From Candidatus Thioglobus sp. REDSEA-S12_B1 (GTDB lineage Bacteria > Pseudomonadota > Gammaproteobacteria > PS1 > Pseudothioglobaceae): a stretch of DNA of 64,000 bases. A program made the position numbers and the translations under genes. The notes under the pieces are model-generated. The model made no database searches. It was given only the letters and a program-made list of their open reading frames with translations, and was not told the DNA's origin. Position 1 is the first letter of the stretch, and each line of letters starts with the position of its first letter. Of this stretch, positions 52,830 to 62,009 are shown piece by piece. Location of the stretch: contig LURN01000011.1 in NCBI GenBank assembly GCA_001628405.1, forward strand, positions 20,864-84,863. The letters run 5' to 3'.

Positions 52830-53927
52830 ATGAAAAACATTTCAAACATTAAATTTAGATTTCATGCTTCTGTTCTGCTTTTAATAGTTTTATTGGGTTT
52901 TTCAAACATTTCAAATGCAGAGCCTTCTTTTAAGGGGCAAGTAATCAAATGGGTGGTTCCTTTTTCTGCAGGAGGAGGTGCTGATGTAATAGCAAGGTTC
53001 TATGCACCTCTGCTGAGAGATAATTTACCAGGCAAGCCAACTGTAGAGGTTATCAATATGCCTGGTGCAGGTTCAACAAAAGGTGCAAATTGGTTTAGCT
53101 CAGAAGCCCCAATAGATGGTAAGGTTATTTTCTCAACATCTGGATCCACACAGTTTCCTTTTCTGCTTGACGATCCGAGAGTTAAATATAACTACAATGA
53201 TTGGGAAGTATTATTGGCTTCATCAAGCGGAGGTGTCGCATATCTTCCTTCAGACTTAGGTAAGCTCTGGAATGAGAACTTAGAGTCAGCTTTGAAGGTA
53301 AACTATATTTTTGCATCTCAAGGGCCAACACGTCTTGATCTAGTTCCTCTTTTGGCTTGGAATATGCTAGGCATGAATGTTGAACCTATATTTGGGATTA
53401 AGGGGCGTGCAGATGGTCGTTTGATGTTTGAACAGGGATACGTCAATATCGACTATCAGACTTCATCATCATTCTTATCAAAAGTAACCCCTCTTGTTGA
53501 AAAAGGCCAAGCAATACCAATAATGACATGGGGAATTTTAGATGACGATGGAAATATCATTAGAGATCCAAATTTTCCTGATATTCCTACATTTCGTGAA
53601 ATCTATATAAGGGTTCATAATAAGGAGCCATCTGGCAGTGCCTGGGAAGCATGGAAGGCATTTTTTACTGCCGGTTTCTCTGCTCAAAAGATGGTTGTAA
53701 TTAACAAAAATACTAACAATGAAATAATTGATTTGTATACACAAGCTTTCGAAGAAATTATCAACCAAAAAAACTTTTCACAAATATCAAAAAATTATCT
53801 TGGTGTTTATCCTCAATCCACTGGACCTAAAGCTGTCAAATTCAAAGAAAGAGCTACACAGATAGATCCTGTTGCAATTTCTTGGGTTAAAAATTGGCTT
53901 AATAATAGCTACAATTTAAATCTGTAA
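52830..53927 (+). CDS. Tripartite tricarboxylate transporter (TctC/Bug-family) binding protein, first copy
   Basis: A 365-residue periplasmic binding protein with a signal peptide (about 1-31, ending SNISNA). VIKWVVPFSAGGGADVIARF and VINMPGAGSTKGANW are the Bug/TctC ligand-loop motifs. It is about 40 residues longer than standard TctC proteins and only distantly similar to the second copy downstream. Having two binding proteins with one TctBA channel suggests two ligands or a sensing role for one of them. It is first after the divergent tctD promoter region. Confidence 0.85.
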   Translation: MKNISNIKFRFHASVLLLIVLLGFSNISNAEPSFKGQVIKWVVPFSAGGGADVIARFYAPLLRDNLPGKPTVEVINMPGAGSTKGANWFSSEAPIDGKVIFSTSGSTQFPFLLDDPRVKYNYNDWEVLLASSSGGVAYLPSDLGKLWNENLESALKVNYIFASQGPTRLDLVPLLAWNMLGMNVEPIFGIKGRADGRLMFEQGYVNIDYQTSSSFLSKVTPLVEKGQAIPIMTWGILDDDGNIIRDPNFPDIPTFREIYIRVHNKEPSGSAWEAWKAFFTAGFSAQKMVVINKNTNNEIIDLYTQAFEEIINQKNFSQISKNYLGVYPQSTGPKAVKFKERATQIDPVAISWVKNWLNNSYNLNL

Positions 53928-54081
53928 TCGAAAAATTAACTAAAAATTTGACAGGTTTTTGAAAGACTTGAGGGCTATCATCGAATTATCAATTATGAAA
54001 ATATTTTTGATTCTCCTTAGATATTTGATTAATTGTTATCTACTTAATGTCGAGTAGATCTTTATAACGGAGAGATAAATT

Positions 54082-55062
54082 ATGAAAAAAATGTTCATAA
54101 AAATAATATCCTTCTTATTTATGATTGGTACTCTTTCGAGTTCAGCAATTGCTATTGAAAAATTGCATTTTGTTGTCCCAGGTGGTGCCGGTGGTGGATG
54201 GGATGGATGCGCAAGAGGCACTGGAGAGGCTCTAGTTAAATCTGGCCTACTCGAGTCTGCATCATTTGAAAATATGTCAGGTGGAGGCGGCGGTAAGGCG
54301 CTTTCATGGATGATTAAGACTAAACCTGAAAATACAATTATGGTTCAATCAACTCCAATTGTACTTCGTTCAATTAGTCGCCACTCTGGTTATGTTTCTG
54401 ATAGTGCAGCTTCAGGTGTGTTGTCTTATAAAGATGTAACACCAATTGCGGGGATTATCGGTGATTATGGTGCTTTAGCTGTTGCTGCAGACTCACCATT
54501 CCAAACATTCCAAGATGTTGTTGATGCATACAATGCAAATCCAAAGTCAGTTAAGATGGCGGGTGGTTCAACTCGAGGAAGCATGGATCATCTAATTGGT
54601 GCTTTAGCATTCCAATCAGCTGGTGCTAATCCAAACGATGTAGTATATATTCCTTATGATGGAGGAGGCGCAGCACTTGCTGGACTTCTTTCTGGTGAGG
54701 GTCAAATTCTATCTACTGGATTCAGTGAAGCGTTAGCTGCTGGAGATCAAGTACGTATTTTAGGTATAACAGCAAATGATCGTTCTGCTGATGCTCCAAG
54801 TGTTCCGACACTCAAAGAGCAAGGCTTTGATGCTTACTTTGTAAACTGGAGAGGTTTCTTTGGTCCTCCAAATATGAACGCAGCAGATAGATATGAAATT
54901 GCTAAAATGCTAGGAGACATGCAAAGCACTCCAGAGTGGGAAGTTGTTCGAAAGCGTAATGCTTATGTCAACATCTATAACCCTGGTTTTGACTTTATGG
55001 CTTTCTTAGAAAAGCAAACAGAAGAAATGACTGATCTAATGAAACAATTAGGCGTTATTTAA
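54082..55062 (+). CDS. tctC: Tripartite tricarboxylate transporter binding protein TctC, second copy
   Basis: A 326-residue protein with a signal peptide (about 1-24, ending SSAIA) and the TctC motifs LHFVVPGGAGGGWDGCARGT, NMSGGGGGKALSWM and PYDGGGAALAGLLSG. The layout is closest to Salmonella TctC, so citrate or another tricarboxylate is a reasonable ligand. RBS GGAGAG lies 7 bp upstream. The 154-bp gap before it holds no recognised gene. It precedes tctB by 27 bp and looks the more strongly expressed binding protein. Confidence 0.88.
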   Translation: MKKMFIKIISFLFMIGTLSSSAIAIEKLHFVVPGGAGGGWDGCARGTGEALVKSGLLESASFENMSGGGGGKALSWMIKTKPENTIMVQSTPIVLRSISRHSGYVSDSAASGVLSYKDVTPIAGIIGDYGALAVAADSPFQTFQDVVDAYNANPKSVKMAGGSTRGSMDHLIGALAFQSAGANPNDVVYIPYDGGGAALAGLLSGEGQILSTGFSEALAAGDQVRILGITANDRSADAPSVPTLKEQGFDAYFVNWRGFFGPPNMNAADRYEIAKMLGDMQSTPEWEVVRKRNAYVNIYNPGFDFMAFLEKQTEEMTDLMKQLGVI

Positions 55063-55089
55063 TCGATATATCTATAGGGAGGAAGGTAA

Positions 55090-55554
55090 ATGACTATCAA
55101 CTATACAAGGATAAGCGCTTTTATCTTTCTCCTCATTTTTCTTATCTATTCTTACCTTGCGGGTGAGATTAGAGTGTTTGCGTTTGATGAAAATGCAGAC
55201 TTTAACGCAAGAACATTTCCTAAGCTGATTTCCTATTTAGGGATTATTGTTTCTCTTCTTACCTTAGTACTATCAAAAAATGAAAAAGAGAATATGGGTC
55301 AATATGAGTGGATCAGCGTTATTGTCTTGTTCGCTCTCGTTTTCTCTTATGGACTATTAATCAAAACCATTGGTTTTTTTGTATCAACTAACTTATTTTT
55401 AATCATTTCTTATCTTTATTTAGGTGTTCGAAGTTACAAAGTTATTATTTTTAGTTCATTCCCAGTAGTGGCAGCACTTCAGTTTATGCTTCATGGTCTA
55501 TTGGACGTTTATATTAGAGATCCATTTTTACAGTTTTTAGGAGTCATATCATGA
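55090..55554 (+). CDS. tctB: Tripartite tricarboxylate transporter small membrane subunit TctB
   Basis: A 154-residue protein with four hydrophobic segments (about 7-24, 42-58, 73-100, 110-145) and the typical FDENADFNARTFPKLIS element between helices 1 and 2. RBS GGGAGGAAGG just upstream. TctB is the small, poorly conserved partner of TctA. Its stop overlaps the tctA start by 4 bp. Confidence 0.88.
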   Translation: MTINYTRISAFIFLLIFLIYSYLAGEIRVFAFDENADFNARTFPKLISYLGIIVSLLTLVLSKNEKENMGQYEWISVIVLFALVFSYGLLIKTIGFFVSTNLFLIISYLYLGVRSYKVIIFSSFPVVAALQFMLHGLLDVYIRDPFLQFLGVIS

Positions 55555-57053
55555 TTGAAGGCATGATGATTGGTTTTAATACAGCCTTCAGTGGCTACAA
55601 CATTCTCATGGTGATGATGGGGTGTTTTGCTGGAACGATAATTGGGATGCTTCCAGGCCTTGGACCAATGTCTGCCATAGCGCTAATGATCCCAATAACT
55701 TATGGCTTCGATCCAGCTTCAGCCATGATTTTGATGGCGGGGGTATATTATGGAGCAATATTTGGTGGCTCTACATCATCAATCCTCATTAATGCGCCTG
55801 GCGTTGCAGGAACAGTTTCGAGCTCTTTCGATGGTTACCCAATGTCCCAAAAAGGTCAGGCAGGGAAGGCTCTTGCCATAGCGGCTTATGCTTCGTTCTC
55901 TGGTGGAACAATTGCAGCTCTATTCTTGTTAGTGGCGGCGCCTCAACTAGCCAAGGTAAGTTTAAGTTTTCAGTCAGCAGATTACTTTGCCTTAATGTGC
56001 GTAGGATTGCTCTCAATTGCAGCATTTGCAAGTAAAGGCCAATTCTTAAAGGCAATGATTATGACGGCCCTTGGCCTCGCTCTTTCAACTGTAGGCCAAG
56101 ATTCTTTGTCAGATATTACCCGTTTTGCATTCGGAAATATTAATTTAATGGATGGTATCAGCTTTGTATTACTGGTCATGGCAACCTTTGCGATGAGCGA
56201 GGCTTTTATGATCATTTTCAAAAAAATGGATATAAACTTCAAATCTTCAGATGTGAGCAAAAGTAGTCTTGGATCAATTAAGATATCGAAGGATGAAGTA
56301 AAAGAAATGGTTCCAACTATTGGAAGAACATCAGTATTAGGATTTTTTGTTGGCGTCCTACCAGGCGCAGGTGCAACAATTGCAAGTTTCTTGGCTTGGG
56401 GTTTTGAAAGAAGCATTGCATCTGCAAAAGAAAAACTTAAATTTGGTAAAGGCTCTGTCAAGGGATTAGCAGCTCCTGAAACTGCTAATAATGCTGCCTG
56501 CACAGGTTCATTTGTGCCACTATTAACTTTGGGTATTCCTGGATCTGGAACAACTGCTGTAATGCTAGGAGCATTATTATCATTTGGTGTTCAGCCTGGC
56601 CCAAGGCTTTATGTTGAGCAACCAGAACTTTTTTGGGCTGTAATCGTCTCTATGTATATTGGAAATGTAGTTTTATTGGTATTAAATTTGCCGTTGATAC
56701 CCTATATAGCAAGAATTTTGGCAATACCTAAAAACATTCTTGTTCCGTTAGTCTTATTCTTTTCAGTAACTGGTGTCTATTTAATATCATTTAACTCTTT
56801 TGATATTTACTTTATGGCTATTGTTGCATTACTTTCATTGGTGTTAAGGGTTTTAAACTATCCAATGCCACCGCTCATTCTAGGGTTTATTCTTGGTGGA
56901 ATGCTCGAAAAGAATTTAAGAAGAGCAGTACTTATCAATGATGGCTCCTTTTCTTTTATTTGGGAAAGACCAATCAGTTTAACTTTATTTATTATTGCTA
57001 TTCTGATTGTTCTTCTGCAGGTTTATCAAGGACTCAAGAAGGAAAAAGAATAG
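55551..57053 (+). CDS. tctA: Tripartite tricarboxylate transporter large membrane subunit TctA
   Basis: A 500-residue, roughly 11-12-helix protein with both TctA signature repeats: GMLPGLGPMSAIALMIPITY near residues 33-52, and GVLPGAGATIASFLAWGFER in the second half, with NNAACTGSFVPLLTLGIPGS. It is full length (family about 500). It forms the sodium- or proton-driven channel fed by TctC. The operon ends here. Confidence 0.94.
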   Translation: MIEGMMIGFNTAFSGYNILMVMMGCFAGTIIGMLPGLGPMSAIALMIPITYGFDPASAMILMAGVYYGAIFGGSTSSILINAPGVAGTVSSSFDGYPMSQKGQAGKALAIAAYASFSGGTIAALFLLVAAPQLAKVSLSFQSADYFALMCVGLLSIAAFASKGQFLKAMIMTALGLALSTVGQDSLSDITRFAFGNINLMDGISFVLLVMATFAMSEAFMIIFKKMDINFKSSDVSKSSLGSIKISKDEVKEMVPTIGRTSVLGFFVGVLPGAGATIASFLAWGFERSIASAKEKLKFGKGSVKGLAAPETANNAACTGSFVPLLTLGIPGSGTTAVMLGALLSFGVQPGPRLYVEQPELFWAVIVSMYIGNVVLLVLNLPLIPYIARILAIPKNILVPLVLFFSVTGVYLISFNSFDIYFMAIVALLSLVLRVLNYPMPPLILGFILGGMLEKNLRRAVLINDGSFSFIWERPISLTLFIIAILIVLLQVYQGLKKEKE

Positions 57054-57118
57054 TACTAGCTAGACAAGTCAATCCTAGTTTAAAATAGCAAACTTCTTTT
57101 AATAATGACAATTAATTT

Positions 57119-57502
57119 ATGACACCTGAATCTGTATTAGAGCAATGGGCTCAATGTTTCAATAATGGCGACCTAGATGGAATTACAAGATTATATCAAA
57201 CAGATAGCACACTGTTGCCTACCTTTAAGCCCGTTATGATGAAATCAGGAGAGCAAATATCAGGGTACTTTAGTGCAGCGATAGAGGGTAATGCCTCTAT
57301 TGAATTTAATGTCAATAAATCTATAAAAACAGAGCTCTCTGAAAGTACTTATTTGATGACAGGTAGCTATGTTTTTTGTCTTCCTAGTAAAGGAGGACAA
57401 AAATACGAGTCTTGGTATAGTTTTGTGATTGACACATCTAAAGATTCACCAATTAAGCATCACCACTCTTCTAGAGTGCCATTTGATTTCGACCTAAGCT
57501 AG
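57119..57502 (+). CDS. NTF2-like (SnoaL/DUF4440-type) small protein
   Basis: A 127-residue single-domain NTF2-like fold. ESVLEQWAQCFNNGDLDGITRLYQTDSTLLPTF-like opening helices are followed by strands ending in HHHSSRVPFDF, as in the calcium/calmodulin-kinase association-domain relatives. There is no signal peptide. It has no assigned function; such proteins may be small hydrolases, isomerases or binding domains. Its 3' end overlaps the convergent DUF1479 gene by 32 bp. Confidence 0.7.
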   Translation: MTPESVLEQWAQCFNNGDLDGITRLYQTDSTLLPTFKPVMMKSGEQISGYFSAAIEGNASIEFNVNKSIKTELSESTYLMTGSYVFCLPSKGGQKYESWYSFVIDTSKDSPIKHHHSSRVPFDFDLS

Positions 57503-58700
57503 TTAACTGATCAGCACTAAACCTGTCTTTAAACTCAACTTCATAGTCTTCAGCTGCAAAATCAGGAGGACTTTTTCCTAATAGAAAGTGTTCAGACTGT
57601 CGTTTGGCATAACGAAGATTTTTTGGGCACTGAGGGGATGATCCAATAAACATTACATTCGAGTATTCATCTCCTTTATGTTCATCAGCTACTGAGTGAG
57701 TAATATCAGGGTGCCACCAGACAGTATCTCCTGGAAGCACCTCCGGGATTGAGACAAGACCATCAAGCAGTTCCTTATGGTATTCATTTGAGATGAGTAA
57801 AGGCCTTCCGGGCGTTGCGCCACATAAACTGTCATCAGCAATATCATCTTGAAGTGCTCTTAACAAGAGATAACTCATACAGTTTGCAATCGGAATGAGC
57901 GATAAAGTTCCATCTGAAGGGCCCTGTTTGGTAAGAGCTGTCCAGCCTTGAAAGGTTCTAAACATTGAGCAAACAGCTGGTGAATTGTATTCCTGAGTTT
58001 GGGTTCGAAATGCAGCCTTCCAAGGATTATAAGAATCAACATCTCCATTAAATATAGATTCATAAACTTTTTGGAATGCTGAGTCAGTCCATCTTTCAAA
58101 AGAGCCTCCATCGATGTGAGGCGAAAGTCCAAGTGTTTTATCACCGGGCACTCGACGACGAATCCTATCTGCGTAAATAAAATCATTGTTGCTATCAAAC
58201 TCTTTTCCATTAGGACTATTAGCATCCCACATAGAATTCAGAAATTTTTTTGTTATTGCCATAGACTTTGACTGCCTTGCAAGCATTTGAGGTTTTGACC
58301 AGTAGAGTCCAAAAATTTGAGGCGCACCAGACTTAAGATCTGAAAAGTACTGATCCATACCTTCTTTTTCCTTTGCTTTTGTAAAGTAGTCATTATTAAT
58401 AATATAATCAGTGATTTGCTCATTCCAGTCTTTAACAAGTGCTTGATCGAATACCTCACGAATAATGACGCAACCTCTATCCTTTATGTTTTTTATTTGA
58501 TCAATTGAAATTTTTTCGTTGACGATAGATTGAAAATTAATTTCAGGGATGATGGGTAAATTATTGTGCTTCAAATCAAGTATCAAATCAACAGATCTCT
58601 TGATATTTGAGTAAGCCTTGATGTAACTTCTCTTTGAATCAGATAGGCTCTTAAGGTTCGCCTTGGTTTCAATTATTGATTTGTGTATTTTTTTATCCAT
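57471..58700 (-). CDS. DUF1479 family protein (YbiU-like, putative Fe(II)/2-oxoglutarate oxygenase fold)
   Basis: A 409-residue protein of the DUF1479/YbiU family. HxD is seen at His195-Asp197 (SPHIDGG), and a distal His at about 335 in DTVWWHPDITHSV; together these could form a facial-triad iron site in a double-stranded beta helix. GCVIIREVFD near residue 76 is the usual start of such oxygenase-like folds. No reaction has been established that I know of. It stands alone on the minus strand between the Tct operon and the glucose-type importer. Confidence 0.78.
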   Translation of the reverse strand: MDKKIHKSIIETKANLKSLSDSKRSYIKAYSNIKRSVDLILDLKHNNLPIIPEINFQSIVNEKISIDQIKNIKDRGCVIIREVFDQALVKDWNEQITDYIINNDYFTKAKEKEGMDQYFSDLKSGAPQIFGLYWSKPQMLARQSKSMAITKKFLNSMWDANSPNGKEFDSNNDFIYADRIRRRVPGDKTLGLSPHIDGGSFERWTDSAFQKVYESIFNGDVDSYNPWKAAFRTQTQEYNSPAVCSMFRTFQGWTALTKQGPSDGTLSLIPIANCMSYLLLRALQDDIADDSLCGATPGRPLLISNEYHKELLDGLVSIPEVLPGDTVWWHPDITHSVADEHKGDEYSNVMFIGSSPQCPKNLRYAKRQSEHFLLGKSPPDFAAEDYEVEFKDRFSADQLTSLGRNQMAL

Positions 58701-58902
58701 TAAAAGAATATAAGTATATTTATTTTTGTAAAATATTTTAAGTAACTAATTGTTGCTTGATAGCTTCTTTTATATATTTCGATTCAAATTGTAATATTTT
58801 GTAACAATTGTCTACAGTTTGATACAACCCCACTAATAAACTGAATTCAATTCTGCTCAATGGTGTGCAGAATGTGATTCATATAATTTAATGGAGAAAA
58901 AT

Positions 58903-60153
58903 ATGAAGAATAATAAGTTAACAACGCTAGCAGCATCAGCGCTTCTAGCAACTACAACTTCGGTTAGCGCCGCTGATGTAGAGGTTTTACACTGGTGGAC
59001 TAGTGGTGGTGAAGCTGCAAGTGTAAATTATCTTAAAGGTAAGCTAAGTGACGCTGGAGTTGGTTGGACTGACTTCGCGGTTGCTGGTGGTGGTGGTGAA
59101 AACGCAATGACTGTACTTAAGTCAAGAGCGATTTCTGGAAACCCTCCTACAGCTGCTCAAATCAAAGGCCCTTCAATTCAAGAGTGGGGCGATCTAGGAT
59201 TCTTAGCTGACATCGATGGTGTTGCAAAACAAAACAACTGGGACGAGTTATTACCAGCAGTTGTCGCTGACGTAATGAAGCACGAAGGCAAATATGTTGC
59301 TGCTCCTGTAAACGTTCACAGAGTAAACTGGATGTGGTCTAACCCAGAAGTTTTTCGTGCTGCAGGCGCGACTATCCCAACAACTTGGGACGACTTCATG
59401 GTTCAAGCTAAGAAGCTTCAAGACGCTGGTTACGTAGCACTAGCTCACGGTGGTCAGCCATGGCAAGATGCAACTGTATTTGAAGCAGTTGTTCTTGGTG
59501 TTGGTGGTGCAGACTACTACAACAAAGCATTCGTAGAGATGGATATGGATGCACTTAACAGTGATACTACAGTAGAAGTTTTCGAAACTTTTGGAAACCT
59601 ACGTCAATTCATTGACGCAAATGCGCCAGGACGTGACTGGAACGTTGCGACTTCAATGGTAATTGAAGGTCAAGCTGGAATGCAAATCATGGGTGACTGG
59701 GCTAAAGGTGAATTCAAGGTTGCTGGTAAGAACGTAGGTACTGACTTTGTATGTTCTGCGGCTCCTGGAACTTCAGGTGCGCACACATTCAACGTTGACT
59801 CTTTTGCATTCTTTGCACAAGGCACAACAGCTGGAACTGGTGCTCAAAACATCATGGCAGCAGAAATCTTAGGTACTGATTTCCAAACAGTATTTAACCT
59901 TAATAAGGGTTCAATTCCTGCGCGTTTAGGTGTTTCAAGAGCTGAGTTTGATACATGTGCTCATGACTCTATGGACGCATTTGTTGCATCATCATCAAGT
60001 GGTTCATTAGTACCAAGCTTTGCTCACGGTATGGCATTGCCTTCAGCTGTGGCTGGAGCGGTAGTTGATTCAGCTACAAACTTCTTCAACTCTGACCAGA
60101 GTGCTGAAGAGGGTGCTGCTCAACTAGTTGCTTCTATGGCAGCTGCAATGTAA
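58903..60153 (+). CDS. Glucose/mannose-type ABC transporter binding protein (GtsA-like)
   Basis: A 416-residue family 1 binding protein with a signal peptide (about 1-24, ending SVSA before ADVEVLHWWTSGGE). The sequence VEVLHWWTSGGEAA, GPSIQEWGDLG, VNVHRVNWMW and GGQPWQDATVFE matches the GtsA glucose/mannose group. I start at ATG 58903, with GGAG at 58893-58896 as RBS; the in-frame ATG at 58891 overlaps that RBS. Codon choice looks optimised, suggesting very high expression. A perfect hairpin follows before the permease genes. Confidence 0.88.
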   Translation: MKNNKLTTLAASALLATTTSVSAADVEVLHWWTSGGEAASVNYLKGKLSDAGVGWTDFAVAGGGGENAMTVLKSRAISGNPPTAAQIKGPSIQEWGDLGFLADIDGVAKQNNWDELLPAVVADVMKHEGKYVAAPVNVHRVNWMWSNPEVFRAAGATIPTTWDDFMVQAKKLQDAGYVALAHGGQPWQDATVFEAVVLGVGGADYYNKAFVEMDMDALNSDTTVEVFETFGNLRQFIDANAPGRDWNVATSMVIEGQAGMQIMGDWAKGEFKVAGKNVGTDFVCSAAPGTSGAHTFNVDSFAFFAQGTTAGTGAQNIMAAEILGTDFQTVFNLNKGSIPARLGVSRAEFDTCAHDSMDAFVASSSSGSLVPSFAHGMALPSAVAGAVVDSATNFFNSDQSAEEGAAQLVASMAAAM

Positions 60154-60214
60154 GTGTAGCTTAGTATTAAGAGCTTTATCTTTGTCTCCTTTAGAATAAG
60201 GCTCTTCAATGCAT

Positions 60215-60246
60215 TTAGGGCGCTTAAATTAAGCGCCCTAATTTTA
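60215..60246 (+). terminator. Perfect 13-bp hairpin terminator/attenuator after the third binding-protein gene
   Basis: TTAGGGCGCTTAA (60215-60227) and TTAAGCGCCCTAA (60229-60241) are perfect complements around a single A, so some central pairs must open to form a loop, and TTTTA follows. The position between binding protein and permease repeats the design at 19335 and 40378. Confidence 0.82.
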
Positions 60247-60272
60247 TAAATTCATAATAAAATCAAAACACT

Positions 60273-61089
60273 GTGCTTAATTTTCTAGAAAAAAACTTGC
60301 CAAAGATAGTTTTGGCACCAACAGCAGTTGCGATGCTTGTTTGTATGTATGGTTTTATCATCTGGACCGGATTACTCTCATTAACAAAAAGTCGAATGAT
60401 GCCTCAATGGGACTTTGTTGGCTTGGATCAATACGTAAGACTTTTCAAAAACCCAAGATGGGATGTTGCAGTAGATAACCTTTTTGTTTTTCTCATTTTA
60501 TTTATAGTCATTGCCCTAGTGCTTGGTCTGCTATTGGCAATATTCTTAGATCAAAGAATCAGAGTCGAAGGTGCTATTAGAACAATATATCTATACCCTA
60601 TGGCAATTTCCTTCATAGTTACAGGAACTGCATGGAAATGGATCCTAAACCCAGGACTGGGAATTGAAAAATTAATGAATGACTGGGGTTTTGTGGGTTT
60701 TGAATTTAGGTGGCTTGTTGAACAAGATATGGCCACTCTTTTTAGCTGGCCTTAGAGGTGTGGATGAAAACCTCACGAAAGCCGCAAAAATGGATGGAGC
60801 ATCCACAGTCCGTCTTTATTGGCATATTATTTTGCCATTAATGAGACCTGTATTTTTTAGTGCTATTGTTATTCTGACTCATATAGCCATTAAAAGTTTT
60901 GACCTCGTTCAGGCTTTGACTGGTGGAGGCCCAGGATATGCATCCGACTTGCCCGCTAACTTTATGTATACGTACACCTTTAACAGGTCACAAATTGGCA
61001 TTGGTGCTGCCAGTGCAATGATTATGCTCTTTGGAGTGTTAGCTGTACTCATACCTTATCTCTATTCAGAATTACGTGAGAAAGACTAA
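60273..61089 (+). pseudogene. Sugar ABC transporter permease (MalF/GtsB-like), broken by an internal deletion and frameshift
   Basis: The first part (60273 GTG to the TAG at 60753-60755) encodes the N-terminal helices up to RWLVEQDMAT. The family sequence resumes in another frame at 60736 as LFLAGLRGVDENLTKAAK (the EAA loop) and runs to 61089. From memory of relatives, about 15 residues of the helix before LFLAGLRG are missing, so a deletion of a non-multiple of three near 60735 fits better than a single-base error. As it stands no full permease can be made. All neighbours in the operon are intact, so a recent mutation, a strain variant or an assembly fault are the options. Confidence 0.82.
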
Positions 61090-61958
61090 TGAATAAATTT
61101 AATATATCAAACATAAACCTTGGAAGAGCTTTTATCTATTTCATTTTGTTTTTATTTGCTTTTATTTATTTAGCTCCGCTATATGTGATGTTCTCAACTT
61201 CACTTAAAGATATTGAAGAAATTCGAAGTGGCAACCTGATGGCTCTTCCATTAGATCCAACGCTTTATGCTTGGAAAAAAGCTTGGGCAACAGCTTGCAC
61301 AGGTAGTGAATGTAAAGGGCTTGCTCCATATTTTTGGAATAGTGTTCGAATAGTATTCCCTGCAGTTATTATTTCTACGATTTTGGGTGCATTCAATGGC
61401 TACGCGCTAGCTAAATGGAAGTTCAAGGGGAGTGAATTTTTGTTTGGAGCGCTTCTTTTTGGTTGCTTTATACCTTTCCAGGTGATTCTTCTTCCGATGG
61501 CTAAACTACTGGGTAGCTTAGGTCTCGCGAATACTGTTACAGGACTTGTATTAGTTCATGTGATTTATGGAATTGCTTTTACGACGCTCTTTTTTAGAAA
61601 CTACTATGTTGGTATCCCAACCGAATTAGTAAAAGCTGCTAAATTAGATGGCGCCAGTTTTTTAAAGATTTTTAGGCACATATTTATCCCTTTATCTACA
61701 CCAATTTTTGTGGTCACCATCATATGGCAGTTTACTCAAATCTGGAACGACTTTCTCTTTGGAGTGGTCTATTCAGGCTCAGGGACTCAACCTATTACCG
61801 TGGCTCTGAACAATCTTGTAAATACATCGGTTGGTGGTAAAGAATACAACGTTGATATGGCAGCAGCAATTATCGCTGCTCTTCCAACGCTGATAGTTTA
61901 TGTCATTGCGGGTAAGTATTTTGTTCGTGGTTTAACTGCAGGTGCAGTGAAAGGATAA
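61089..61958 (+). CDS. Sugar ABC transporter permease (MalG/GtsC-like)
   Basis: A 289-residue permease with six helices. LAPLYVMFSTSLKDIEEIRSG sits after helix 1, the EAA loop is ELVKAAKLDGASFLKIFRHI (about 184-203) and the C-terminus is KYFVRGLTAGAVKG. CTGSECKG in the periplasmic loop may form a disulfide. The start overlaps the last base of the broken partner gene. It would need that partner to form a channel. Confidence 0.9.
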   Translation: MNKFNISNINLGRAFIYFILFLFAFIYLAPLYVMFSTSLKDIEEIRSGNLMALPLDPTLYAWKKAWATACTGSECKGLAPYFWNSVRIVFPAVIISTILGAFNGYALAKWKFKGSEFLFGALLFGCFIPFQVILLPMAKLLGSLGLANTVTGLVLVHVIYGIAFTTLFFRNYYVGIPTELVKAAKLDGASFLKIFRHIFIPLSTPIFVVTIIWQFTQIWNDFLFGVVYSGSGTQPITVALNNLVNTSVGGKEYNVDMAAAIIAALPTLIVYVIAGKYFVRGLTAGAVKG

Positions 61959-62009
61959 AAAAATAAAATCAATAACTATTTGAATTAATTAAAGAATAAA
62001 GGAAAAAAA

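Noticed and set aside
52667..52849. 61-residue N-terminal extension of the TctD-like regulator
   Set aside because: Receiver domains start at MRIVLVEDN; the extension is low-complexity AT-rich sequence overlapping the divergent gene.
53948..53981. TTGACA and TATCAT as a promoter for the second tctC
   Set aside because: The spacing is 22 bp, too long for a standard sigma-70 promoter.
53996..54058. 20-codon open frame between the two TctC-type genes
   Set aside because: It has no ribosome-binding site and no recognisable similarity; probably chance in AT-rich DNA.
60679..61089. Separate 136-residue protein
   Set aside because: Only the part from about 60736 is permease sequence; the first 19 codons are out of frame, so it is the second half of a broken gene.
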